Shown here: piece by piece, positions 50,239 through 58,710 of the stretch
Layout: each line of letters starts with the position of its first letter
How positions within the stretch are numbered: position 1 is the first letter of the stretch
Origin: RPQJ01 sp963732415
GTDB taxonomy: Bacteria > Pseudomonadota > Gammaproteobacteria > Steroidobacterales > Steroidobacteraceae
DNA: 64,000 nucleotides
NCBI GenBank assembly: GCA_963732415.1
Contig: CAVSZK010000009.1
Location: 124,001-188,000, forward strand
Reading direction: 5' to 3'
Notes under the pieces: generated by a model
What the model was told of the DNA's origin: nothing
Seen by the model: only the letters and a program-made list of their open reading frames with translations
Databases searched by the model: none
Program-made: the position numbers and the translations under genes

Positions 50239-53040
50239 CTACTCGAGGTTTCCGGACCCGGCCTCGACCCGGCAGGCCGCGTACTTGAACTCCGGGATTT
50301 TTCCGTACGGATCCAGTGCCGGGTTGGTCAGCCGATTGGCAGGCGCCTCGGCATAACAGAAGGGCACGAAGACCATGCCTTCGCGCATCAGCGGGTCCAT
50401 CCTCGCTGCCAGCGTGATGCTGCCGCGGCGCGTGACGATACTCACCAGGTGCCCGGCCTCGACACCGAGCCTCGCCAACTGCGCGGGCGCCATCGACGCG
50501 ACCGCCGTCGGCTCCAGTTCGTCCAGCACGCGCGTGCGCCGGGTCATCGATCCAGTGTGCCAGTGCTCGAGCTGTCGCCCAGTGATCAACACCACCGGGA
50601 ACTCTGAATCGACCGGCTCGTCCGGCGGCAGCGGCCAGGCGGGCGTGAAACGCGCGCGCCCGCTCGCGGTCGGGAAACGTTCGCCGAACACGACGTCCTG
50701 CCCCGGCGCGTCCGCCGCTGCACTTGGATAGGTCACCGAGCCCTCTCGCTCCACGCGCTCCCAGCTGACGTGGTCGAGCGAAGCCATGCCACGCTGCATC
50801 TCGGCAAACACGTCGCGCGGATGAGCGTAGTTCCACGCCAGGCCGAAGCGAAGCGCCATCTGCTGGATGATCCACCAGTCCGGTCGGGCGTCTCCCGGCA
50901 ACGGGACGGCTGCGCGCCCCATCTGCACCTGGCGGTTGGTGTTGGTCACCGTACCGTCCTTCTCGGGCCAGGCCGACGCCGGCAGGATCACGTCAGCGAA
51001 CTGTGCCGTCTCGGTCACGAACAGCTCCTGTACCACCAGGTGTTCGAGCTTCGCCAGCGCCGCCCGCGCCTGGTCCAGGTCGGGATCCGACATCGCCGGA
51101 TTCTCCCCGAGGATGTACATGCCACGGATCGTACCCGCCTGGATTGCATGCATGATCTCGACGACCGTCAGGCCGGGATTCGGGTCCAGCGGCGCCCGCC
51201 ACAATTCTTCGAACGCGGCCCGGTACTGTGCATTACCCACCGGGCGGTAGTCCGGAAACACCATCGGAATCAGCCCGGCATCCGAGGCGCCCTGCACATT
51301 GTTCTGGCCGCGCAGTGGATGCAGGCCGGTTCCCGGACGTCCGAGGTGGCCGGTGCAGAGAGCCAGCGAAATCAGGCAGCGGGCATTGTCCGTGCCGTGC
51401 ACATGCTGCGAGATCCCCATGCCCCAGAAGATCATCGCCCGGCCAGCCGTGGCATAGGTCCGGGCGATGTCGCGGATTTCATCGGGTGTCACGCCGCACT
51501 GGGGCGACATCGCCTCGGGTGTCATCACCTGCACGTGCTCGCGGAGCCGGTCAAATCCCTCGGTGTGCGCGGTAACGTAGTCTTCGTCGTAGAGACGCTC
51601 TGTGACGATGACGTTCAGCATCGCATTCAGCAGTGCCACGTCCGCACCGGGCGTGAAGCGCAACGCTCGATGGGCATAGTCGCCGAGCGCCTGGCCGCGC
51701 GGGTCGAGCACGATCAGCTTCGTGCCCCGCTTTGCCGCCTGCTTGAACCAGGTCGCGGCGACCGGGTGATTCACCGCAGGGTTGCAGCCGACCAGGATCG
51801 CCACGTCCGCCTCGGCGACCTGCATGAACGAGGCGGTCACGGCACCGGAGCCGATGCACTCCATCAGCGCGGCGACGGAACTCGCATGGCACAGGCGCGT
51901 GCAGTGATCCACGTTGTTCGATCCGAAGCCCGTCCGCACCAGCTTCTGGAACAACCAGGCCTCCTCGTTGGAACACTTCGCGCTGCCGAAGCCCGCCAGC
52001 GCGACCGGACCATGGGTGTCGCGAAGAGACCTGAGCCCGCCGGCCGCGAACTCCAGCGCTTCGTCCCAGCTGGCCTCGCGGAAATGCGTCAGGGGCCGTG
52101 CCGGATCAAACCCGGGATCGATACTCTTCGGCACTCCCTCGCGACGGATCAGTGGCCGCAGCAGGCGTGCGGGATGCTGCGTGTAGTCGAGACCGAAGCG
52201 TCCCTTCACGCACAGGCGGCCCTGGTTCGAGGGCCCGTTGCGTCCCTCGACGTTGACGATCACGTCGTCCTTGACGTGATAGGTGAGCTGGCAGCCGACC
52301 CCGCAGTATGGACACACCGAGTCGACCTTGCGATCGGCCAGCGCGGAATCGCCGCGTCCAGTCGAATCCACCAGGCTCGCCGGCATCAATGCCCCGGTCG
52401 GACAGGCCTGCACGCATTCGCCGCAGGCAACGCAGGTGCTCTGGCCCATCGGGTCGTCGAAGTCGAACACGATCTTCGTGCGCGCGCCGCGTCCGGCCAG
52501 CCCGATGACGTCGTTTACCTGCACTTCACGGCAGGCCCGCACGCAAAGGCCGCAGTCGATGCAGGCTTCGAGGTTCACCTGCATCGCCGTGTGGGACGAG
52601 TCCCTTCGCGCAGGGTCCGCGGCTCGCTGCGGCAGGTTCCGCGGTGCGTCCGAAGCGTCGATGCCCAACCGCCGGACCGTTCGCCAGAACTGACTGGAGC
52701 GGTCGGGTGAATCCTCGCGCCCGGGCTGGTCGGCCAGCAGCAGGTCCATCACTCCTTCGCGGGCAATGCGGGCGCGATCGGACGTTGCGCTCCTGACCAC
52801 CATGCCCGGCGCGGCCTTGCGCAGGCAGCTGGCGGCGAGCGTTCGCTCGCCCTGGATCTCGACCATGCAGGCACGGCAATTACCGTCGGCGCGATAGCCG
52901 GGGGAATCCTTGAAACACAGGTGAGGGATGTCATCGCCGTAGCGCTTCGCAAGTTCCCAGAGCGTCATGCCGGCACTGGCGACGACCGTTCGTCCATCGA
53001 GCGTCAGCTCGAAGCTGCCGGCGGGCGTATCGCCGCTCAC
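50239..53040 (-). CDS. fdsA: NAD-dependent formate dehydrogenase alpha subunit (FdsA/FdhF-like, Cys form)
   Basis: The 933-residue Mo enzyme oxidises formate to CO2. In order it has a ferredoxin-like [2Fe-2S] domain (Cys42, 55, 58, 72), two [4Fe-4S] motifs (CIDCGLCVRAC and CVACGECVQACP), the catalytic-subunit cluster (CPYCGVGC plus Cys277), and the bis-MGD body with DHCTRLCHAS, where Cys384 is the Mo ligand position. No selenocysteine codon is needed. The extra HxxxC-type cluster of Complex I-like relatives, expected near 100-125, is missing (DQPGREDSPDRSSQFW). The GTG at 53040 overlaps the fdsB stop by four bases. It is last in the molybdenum operon. Confidence 0.93.
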   Translation of the reverse strand: MSGDTPAGSFELTLDGRTVVASAGMTLWELAKRYGDDIPHLCFKDSPGYRADGNCRACMVEIQGERTLAASCLRKAAPGMVVRSATSDRARIAREGVMDLLLADQPGREDSPDRSSQFWRTVRRLGIDASDAPRNLPQRAADPARRDSSHTAMQVNLEACIDCGLCVRACREVQVNDVIGLAGRGARTKIVFDFDDPMGQSTCVACGECVQACPTGALMPASLVDSTGRGDSALADRKVDSVCPYCGVGCQLTYHVKDDVIVNVEGRNGPSNQGRLCVKGRFGLDYTQHPARLLRPLIRREGVPKSIDPGFDPARPLTHFREASWDEALEFAAGGLRSLRDTHGPVALAGFGSAKCSNEEAWLFQKLVRTGFGSNNVDHCTRLCHASSVAALMECIGSGAVTASFMQVAEADVAILVGCNPAVNHPVAATWFKQAAKRGTKLIVLDPRGQALGDYAHRALRFTPGADVALLNAMLNVIVTERLYDEDYVTAHTEGFDRLREHVQVMTPEAMSPQCGVTPDEIRDIARTYATAGRAMIFWGMGISQHVHGTDNARCLISLALCTGHLGRPGTGLHPLRGQNNVQGASDAGLIPMVFPDYRPVGNAQYRAAFEELWRAPLDPNPGLTVVEIMHAIQAGTIRGMYILGENPAMSDPDLDQARAALAKLEHLVVQELFVTETAQFADVILPASAWPEKDGTVTNTNRQVQMGRAAVPLPGDARPDWWIIQQMALRFGLAWNYAHPRDVFAEMQRGMASLDHVSWERVEREGSVTYPSAAADAPGQDVVFGERFPTASGRARFTPAWPLPPDEPVDSEFPVVLITGRQLEHWHTGSMTRRTRVLDELEPTAVASMAPAQLARLGVEAGHLVSIVTRRGSITLAARMDPLMREGMVFVPFCYAEAPANRLTNPALDPYGKIPEFKYAACRVEAGSGNLE

Positions 53041-54758
53041 CCGACCGTCTCCCCGGCAACGATGCGGATTCCCTGGCTGGCCAGGCGTTCGCGGAAATGA
53101 TCGAGCGCACCCAGCACCGGGTTCGGCGCCGCCTGGCCTAGCCCGCAGATCGATGCGTCCATCATCACCTGCGCCAGCCTGCGCAGCTGCGCCTCGTCCC
53201 ACTGGTCCCGACGCAGCAGCGCCAGCATTTTTTCGGTGCCGACCCGGCAAGGCGTGCACTGTCCGCAGGACTCGTCGGCGAAGAAAGCCATCAGGTTTGT
53301 CAGCACGGCACGCAGGTCGTCGCGAGTCGAAACGACGATGATTGCCGCCGAACCGATGAAGCAGCCATGCGGTTGCAGGGTGTCGAAGTCGAGCGGAATG
53401 TCCGCCTTCGATGCCGGCAGCAAGCCGCCGGAGGCGCCACCCGGCAGGTAGCACAGCAGTTCATGGCCCTCGGCCATGCCGCCGCAATACTCGTCGAGCA
53501 GTTCCGTCAGCGTGATGCCGGCAGGCGCCAGGTGTACGCCAGGGTGCCGGACACGACCGGAGACGGAAAAACTGCGCAGCCCCTTGCGGCCGTGTCGTCC
53601 CTGCCCGGCAAACCAGTCGCCGCCACGGCGATGGATCTCCGGAATCCAGTAGACCGTCTCGACGTTGTTGACCAGCGTCGGGCGATCGAACAGGCCGCGC
53701 TCGGCCACGTACGGCGGGCGATTCCGCGGCTTGCCAGGCTTGCCTTCCAGCGACTCGATCAACGCCGATTCCTCGCCGCAGATGTAGGCGCCGGCGCCGC
53801 GCCGAAGCACGATGAAGCCGGGTGCCGCGATACCTGCGCGCTCGACCTCGGCGATCGCCAGCTGCAGCACCAGGTGCAGGCCGGGATACTCGTCGCGCAG
53901 GTAGATGTAGAGCGCGCTGGCTGCAACGACCTCGGCGCTGACCAGTGCTCCCTCGAGGAACTGGTGCGGCTCGTGTTCCAGGTAGTGCCGATCCTTGAAC
54001 GTGCCTGGCTCGCCTTCGTCCGCATTGATCACCGCATATCGCGGGCCCGGACATGCCAGCACCGCCTGCCACTTCCGCTGCGTCGGGAAACCCGCGCCGC
54101 CCAGCCCGCGCAGGCCGGCGGCTTCGAGCGCAGCGGCGAGTTCGTCGCTGCTGACGCTCCCGGCACGCAGGTCGGCGAGCAACTCGTAACCGCCGCGTGC
54201 ACGATAGGAAGCGAGACCGGGCCAGTCGATCGGGCCCGGCTCGAACTGACCTGCATCGATCGCCGCGCGGACTCGTTCGTGCGTTGCGCGACCGACGTGG
54301 AGACGCCCGACCTGCGCGGCAGGTGCCTCATCACAATGTCCCATGCACGGTGCAGAGACGATACGGATGCTGGCCGGATCCGTTCCTTCGACGAGCGCGA
54401 TCTTGAGCGCGCCGGCACCGGCGAGCTGGCACGACAGTGACTCGCAAACGCGAACCGTCAGCTGGGCGGGAGGCGCCTCGTCATCGTCGACGAAATCGAA
54501 ATGCGCGTAGAAGGTCGCCGTCTCGAACACTGCGGCCATCGGCAGACGCATCCAGCGCGCCAGCGCGACCAGGTGGCGCGCCGAGAGGTGGCCGAAGCGG
54601 TCCTGCAGCAAGTGAAGGTGCTCGATGAGCTGGTCACGGTCCCGCGATCGTCCCGCCAGCAGCGTCTCCAGCTCCTGCATGGCTGCCGCATCCAGCTCGC
54701 GTCCACGCGGCCGGCCCCTGGCTCGTCGGCGTGGATCGGACTGCTGGGTCCCAGTCAT
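53037..54758 (-). CDS. fdsB: Formate dehydrogenase diaphorase subunit (NuoE-NuoF fusion, FdsB-like)
   Basis: The 573-residue protein fuses a NuoE-like part (about 25-165; [2Fe-2S] Cys in CESLSC and CMGHC) to a NuoF-like part (about 180-570). The NuoF part has GLGGAGFPTQRKW and GEPGTFKDR (FMN/NAD site) and CGQCTPCRVG with a late Cys for the [4Fe-4S] cluster. It passes electrons from FdsA to NAD+. Most FDS systems split these as FdsG and FdsB; fused forms are known. It lies 45 bases after moeB and overlaps fdsA by four. Confidence 0.93.
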   Translation of the reverse strand: MTGTQQSDPRRRARGRPRGRELDAAAMQELETLLAGRSRDRDQLIEHLHLLQDRFGHLSARHLVALARWMRLPMAAVFETATFYAHFDFVDDDEAPPAQLTVRVCESLSCQLAGAGALKIALVEGTDPASIRIVSAPCMGHCDEAPAAQVGRLHVGRATHERVRAAIDAGQFEPGPIDWPGLASYRARGGYELLADLRAGSVSSDELAAALEAAGLRGLGGAGFPTQRKWQAVLACPGPRYAVINADEGEPGTFKDRHYLEHEPHQFLEGALVSAEVVAASALYIYLRDEYPGLHLVLQLAIAEVERAGIAAPGFIVLRRGAGAYICGEESALIESLEGKPGKPRNRPPYVAERGLFDRPTLVNNVETVYWIPEIHRRGGDWFAGQGRHGRKGLRSFSVSGRVRHPGVHLAPAGITLTELLDEYCGGMAEGHELLCYLPGGASGGLLPASKADIPLDFDTLQPHGCFIGSAAIIVVSTRDDLRAVLTNLMAFFADESCGQCTPCRVGTEKMLALLRRDQWDEAQLRRLAQVMMDASICGLGQAAPNPVLGALDHFRERLASQGIRIVAGETVG

Positions 54759-54803
54759 CGCAGGATCCCTCCGGCAGCTTCGTGGACAGATCTCAACCGG
54801 ATA

Positions 54804-55922
54804 CTAGCGCACCTGGTCGCGGTTACCCGTGTGAGAACACGTTGCACAGCCCGGATCCGGGCGGACCTCGAACTCGTCGAAGCGGGCGCTCAAGGCATCG
54901 TAATGCAGCATCCGCCCGACCAGCGGATCACCGACGCCAAGCAGCAGTTTCAGTGCCTCGGCTGCCTGCAGCAGTCCGATCACGCCGGGCACCACGCCGA
55001 GCACACCGGCCTCCGCGCAGGACGGCGCGAGTTCGGGCGGCGGCGGCTCGGGATAGAGGCACCGGTAGCAGGGTCCGGCGGCTCCTGGTCGCCCGGGCCA
55101 GAACACGCTCACCTGCCCTTCGAAGTGGAACACCGAGCCATGTACGTTCGGGATGCCGAGCCCGACGCAGGCCCCGTTTACGGCGTAGCGTGTCTCGAAA
55201 TTGTCCGAGCCGTCGATGACCACGTGATGCCCCGCCAGGACCTCGCGCGCGTTGGACGGGTCCAGGCGCAGCTCGATACCCGAGACCTCGACCTCGGGGT
55301 TCAATGCCCGCAACGCGTGTTGCGCCGACTGCACCTTGAGCATGCCGGTGCCGGCGTCGCTGTGCAGTACCTGGCGCTGCAGGTTGCTGCGTTCGACACG
55401 ATCGTCGTCGACGAGCGTCAGGTGACCGACGCCGGCCGCAGCGAGATAGAGTGCGCACGGCGACCCCAGGCCTCCTACGCCCACCAGCAGCACACGGCTC
55501 TCGCGCAGCCGTTGCTGCCCGGCCTCCCCGACCTCCGGCAACGACAACTGGCGGGCATAGCGCTCCCGGTCCAGGTTGCCCTCGCGAGGTGGACGGACGG
55601 TCGGCAAACCTTCACGTCGCCAGCGCGCAAATCCGCCGCTGACCGAGCGCACATCACGGTAGCCGAGATTCGCGAGCTGCCGCGCGGCCGACAGCGAGCG
55701 GACGCCACTCGCGCAGAGCAGCAGCAGCGTCGTCCCCGGATCGGGCACGAGTTGCGGGACGCGCAACTCGATCTCGCAGCCCGGGACATGAGTTGCACCT
55801 TCGGCCGTGCCCGCGAGCAATTCCACCGCATCGCGCACGTCCAGCATCACGGCACCGCGACGCAGCAATTCCGTCGCCTCGCCGGGATCGACCTCACCGA
55901 CCCCTGCGGGACTTTCGTGCAC
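54804..55922 (-). CDS. moeB: MoeB-type adenylyltransferase with N-terminal rhodanese domain
   Basis: The 372-residue protein has a rhodanese domain first (about 8-110; CASGVRS active loop with its Cys) and a ThiF/MoeB domain after (about 118-365; GVGGLGSPCALYLA nucleotide loop, zinc pairs CYRC and CATC). MoeB adenylates the C-terminal Gly of MoaD for sulfur loading; a rhodanese can supply that sulfur. Human MOCS3 has the reverse order. The start is a GTG, two bases after the moaD stop. Part of the cofactor operon for formate dehydrogenase. Confidence 0.9.
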   Translation of the reverse strand: MHESPAGVGEVDPGEATELLRRGAVMLDVRDAVELLAGTAEGATHVPGCEIELRVPQLVPDPGTTLLLLCASGVRSLSAARQLANLGYRDVRSVSGGFARWRREGLPTVRPPREGNLDRERYARQLSLPEVGEAGQQRLRESRVLLVGVGGLGSPCALYLAAAGVGHLTLVDDDRVERSNLQRQVLHSDAGTGMLKVQSAQHALRALNPEVEVSGIELRLDPSNAREVLAGHHVVIDGSDNFETRYAVNGACVGLGIPNVHGSVFHFEGQVSVFWPGRPGAAGPCYRCLYPEPPPPELAPSCAEAGVLGVVPGVIGLLQAAEALKLLLGVGDPLVGRMLHYDALSARFDEFEVRPDPGCATCSHTGNRDQVR

Positions 55923-55924
55923 CG

Positions 55925-56203
55925 CTAACCCCCCGCCACCGCGGGCAGTATGGTCAGCACTTCGCCGGCGATCACCCGCGTGGCAAGCCCCCGCAGGTCG
56001 CGGACGTTGACCCTGCCGACGAAGACGTTCACGAATGGACGCAGGGCGCCCTCCGGCGTCAGCAGGCGCTGCACGAGTTGGGGGTGCGGCCCAGAGAGTT
56101 GCTGCAGCACGCCGGCGACGGTGCCCGGCGCGGCGCGCAATTCGCGCTGCCCTCCTGCGAATGGCTGCAGGGCCGCCGGAATTCTTACCGCGATCTCCGT
56201 CAT
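55925..56203 (-). CDS. moaD: MoaD-like molybdopterin synthase small subunit
   Basis: The 92-residue ubiquitin-fold protein ends in Gly-Gly (AVAGG), the tail that is adenylated by MoeB and carries the thiocarboxylate for molybdopterin. The ATG at 56203 gives a direct MTEIAVRIPAAL beta-strand start. It is slightly longer than E. coli MoaD (81). It is coupled to moeB by a two-base gap. No moaE or moaA/C is in the window, so other cofactor genes lie elsewhere. Confidence 0.85.
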   Translation of the reverse strand: MTEIAVRIPAALQPFAGGQRELRAAPGTVAGVLQQLSGPHPQLVQRLLTPEGALRPFVNVFVGRVNVRDLRGLATRVIAGEVLTILPAVAGG

Positions 56204-56249
56204 GCGCCGATTGTAGGCTGCATCCACGCGCCTCGCCCGGCCCCTGTGC

Positions 56250-57011
56250 TCAGCGCCGCACGACCGCGACCAGCGGCCGGTCTGCGCGCCCGAGGCAGCC
56301 CAGGATCACCCGGTCGAACCGGCCTGAGAGGCCGAGTGCGACCTCGGCCGCCCGCCTCGCCAGCACTTCGCGCGCGTCGTCGTCGACCATGTTGATCAAC
56401 GGCACCACCCGCCTCTGTCCGGTCGCCTTCATCATGCCGTCAGGACTGGCCATCAACCTCCCCAGGTGTTCGGCCGTGATCGGTTCGCCCTCGCGAAGTC
56501 CGGCGACCCGCTCGACGAGGGAGACCCGATGCGCAATGACCGAGGTCAACGGTTCCCCGATTGCACGTGCCGAAAGGATGGGTACCACCGTCGTGCAACC
56601 CGGTGGCAGCGCTGGCTCGTCGTCCCTCGGCGCCTTGATCATGCGCATCCTCGCGCCGTCGGCCTTCACGTAGGTGGCCGCGAACCCGCACTCGCGATGG
56701 ATCCGCTCAATCGTGGCCGCGCTCGCGCCCGCACGCCGCCCGGGCTTGTCGCCCGGGCATGCGTACGCGACGCTCCGCAAAGGGTCCAGGCTCGCCACGC
56801 GCGCCGGAAGCTGCTCGTCTTCTTCTATGGCAACGGCGAACCCGAGGTGTTCCTGCGAATAGGTCGTGAAGGCCGTTGCCGTTATCGCCACCCGGCCGGG
56901 ATGGGTAGTCGCGAGATGCTGCAGCAGGCTCTTCTTGCCGCCGGCACCGACGGCGCAGACGATTCCCGAGCGTGCATCGAGCAAGTCGAGCAGCGATAGG
57001 TCGCGGTTCAT
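56250..57011 (-). CDS. yqeC: YqeC-like protein (selenium/molybdenum cofactor accessory)
   Basis: The 253-residue protein opens CAVGAGGKKSLLQHLA, a P-loop-like motif, and has TYVKADGARMRMIKAP and VPLINMVDDD, as in YqeC. YqeC is usually found with selenium-dependent molybdenum hydroxylase genes (with YqeB and MocA). Here it sits inside a formate dehydrogenase/cofactor operon whose enzyme uses Cys, with no sel genes in view, so its selenium link is doubtful. Role unknown, but a step in cofactor maturation is likely. Confidence 0.78.
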   Translation of the reverse strand: MNRDLSLLDLLDARSGIVCAVGAGGKKSLLQHLATTHPGRVAITATAFTTYSQEHLGFAVAIEEDEQLPARVASLDPLRSVAYACPGDKPGRRAGASAATIERIHRECGFAATYVKADGARMRMIKAPRDDEPALPPGCTTVVPILSARAIGEPLTSVIAHRVSLVERVAGLREGEPITAEHLGRLMASPDGMMKATGQRRVVPLINMVDDDAREVLARRAAEVALGLSGRFDRVILGCLGRADRPLVAVVRR

Positions 57012-57036
57012 CGCCTCACCGCTGCGTCCAGTGGCA

Positions 57037-58146
57037 TCACCGCAGTACTTCCACGAAGCGCACGCTCAGGATCCGCGGCAGGAACTCGGCAAGCAGTTCC
57101 CATCGATCCCCATGATTGCGGGTCAGGAACAAGTGGCCCGACGAGGTACCGAAACAGACGTAGCCCGGCATGGACTCGCTCGCGTCCATCGCTTCGCGCA
57201 GCACCGTAATGTAGGCATGCTGCTGGGGCAGTCCTTCCGAGACGCAGGTCCAGGTGCTGCCGGCGTCGGTGCTGCGAAACACGCGCAGTCGTCCGTCGAC
57301 GGTCGCGCGCAGCTGCGAACTCTCCTCGGGTACCTGGTACATGGTGTCGGGCTCGAACGGATCGCAGACGATCGCGTAGCCGAAGTCGCTCGGCAGGCCC
57401 GCGGTGATTTCGGTCCAGTGCTGCCCGCCGTCGTCGCTGCGATACGTGCCGTTGTAGCACTGGCGGTACAGCCGGCGCCCGTTCGACGGGTGCATCACCA
57501 CGCGGTGCACGTTGTGCCCGGCCACTGGGTAGCGTTCCGGCAGATTCTCCGCTCGCACTCCAGAGTTTGCGGGATGCCAGGAAACACCACAGTCCTCGCT
57601 GCGATACACGCCGCCCGCCGACACTGCCACCACGATGCGGGCCGGATCCTGCCGGTCGATGCAGATCGAATGCATCGCAAACAGGCCGCGCGAGGGTTCC
57701 CAGGCGGCGCGTGTCTCGTGCTGGTTCAGCGACGGAACGTCGCGCCAGCTTGCGCCCCGGTCGTCGCTTGCGAACAGCCCGGCCGGATCGATGCCGGCGT
57801 AGAGTCGTGTGCCGTCCGGCGACCAGGCGAGATGCCAGACCGAATTCAGCGAACTCGGGAAACGCCGTGGTGGATGCTGCGGGGTAGCGTCGAGGCTGGT
57901 CCACTCGCCGCCGCCGTCGCGACTGCGATAGATGTGCGAGCCCCAGACGGAATGGTCGGCGGCAGCAAGCAATTCGCGGGAATTCCCTGGGAAGGAAACC
58001 GTGTGCAGCACGCGGTAGCCGGCAAGGTGAGGCCCATCGACCTTCGGTTCGTCGGTGCCGTGCCCCGGATATACGCGGAACAACCCCTTCTCGGTGCCGA
58101 CCAGCAGCACGAGGCTGCTATCGCGCCCGCCTGGCTCCGCGGTCAC
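57037..58146 (-). CDS. BNR/Asp-box beta-propeller protein in the molybdenum cofactor operon
   Basis: The 369-residue protein has five Asp boxes (S-x-D-x-G-x-x-W): SRDGGGEW, SDDRGASW, SEDCGVSW, SDDGGQHW and STDAGSTW, which mark a sialidase/YVTN-type propeller. The residues of a true sialidase site are not evident and no signal peptide is seen, so it is probably cytoplasmic and not a glycosidase. The GTG at 58146 overlaps the moaB stop by four bases, tying it to the operon. Such propellers are remembered in some formate dehydrogenase loci; their job is unknown. A scaffold for cofactor insertion is one guess. Confidence 0.78.
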   Translation of the reverse strand: MTAEPGGRDSSLVLLVGTEKGLFRVYPGHGTDEPKVDGPHLAGYRVLHTVSFPGNSRELLAAADHSVWGSHIYRSRDGGGEWTSLDATPQHPPRRFPSSLNSVWHLAWSPDGTRLYAGIDPAGLFASDDRGASWRDVPSLNQHETRAAWEPSRGLFAMHSICIDRQDPARIVVAVSAGGVYRSEDCGVSWHPANSGVRAENLPERYPVAGHNVHRVVMHPSNGRRLYRQCYNGTYRSDDGGQHWTEITAGLPSDFGYAIVCDPFEPDTMYQVPEESSQLRATVDGRLRVFRSTDAGSTWTCVSEGLPQQHAYITVLREAMDASESMPGYVCFGTSSGHLFLTRNHGDRWELLAEFLPRILSVRFVEVLR

Positions 58147-58679
58147 TTCTCCCTCAGCCGGGGCATCAACTCGACGAGGTTGCACGGTCGCGTTCGGGCG
58201 TCGAGTTGCGCAGCGATCAGGTCGTCCCACGCCGTGGCACAGGCGCCAGACGAGCCGGGCACACAGAACACGTAGGTCGCGTTGGCCACTCCAGCGAGCG
58301 CGCGCGACTGCAGCGTCGACGTCTTTATGTCGGCATACGAAATCGAGCGGAACATCTCGCCGAAGCCGTCGAGCACCTTGTCGAGCAGCGGACGCACGGC
58401 CTCTGGCGTGCCATCCCGCCCGGTCACGCCGGTGCCGCCGGTGGTGATGACCGCGTTGACCTCCGGATCGGCAATCCAGCGCGAAGCGGCCGCGCGGATC
58501 TGGTAGATGTCGTCGGGCACGATCAGCTTTTCCGCGAGCCGGTGCCCGGCGCCGGTCAGGCGCTGGACCAGCAGGCGTCCTGACTTGTCGGACTGCTCGT
58601 CGCGGGAATCCGACACGGTGAGCACCGCGATGCTGACCGGCAGGAACTCCCGTTCCCCGTCTCCATGTGCATAGGCCAT
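58143..58679 (-). CDS. moaB: MoaB-like molybdopterin adenylyltransferase
   Basis: The 178-residue protein has the MoaB/MogA motifs: VLTVSDSRDEQSDKSGRLL, ITTGGTGVTGRDGTPEAV (the TGGTG loop that binds molybdopterin) and FCVPGSSGACATAWDDLI. It adenylates molybdopterin before Mo insertion by MoeA. The ATG at 58679 fits family length. It lies 31 bases after moeA and overlaps the BNR gene by four bases. Confidence 0.93.
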   Translation of the reverse strand: MAYAHGDGEREFLPVSIAVLTVSDSRDEQSDKSGRLLVQRLTGAGHRLAEKLIVPDDIYQIRAAASRWIADPEVNAVITTGGTGVTGRDGTPEAVRPLLDKVLDGFGEMFRSISYADIKTSTLQSRALAGVANATYVFCVPGSSGACATAWDDLIAAQLDARTRPCNLVELMPRLREK

Positions 58680-58710
58680 GCGTTCGCTCCCGTCGATCGT
58701 TGCTGCCGGC

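Noticed and set aside
50239..53040. Selenocysteine TGA in the formate dehydrogenase alpha gene
   Set aside because: The ligand position is a normal Cys codon (residue 384) and the frame is open without readthrough.
53041..53454. Open frame extending the formate dehydrogenase alpha gene by 138 codons upstream
   Set aside because: It lies wholly inside the fdsB gene in another frame and encodes an Arg/Gly-rich sequence without domain features. The GTG at 53040, overlapping the fdsB stop, begins the true ferredoxin-like domain.
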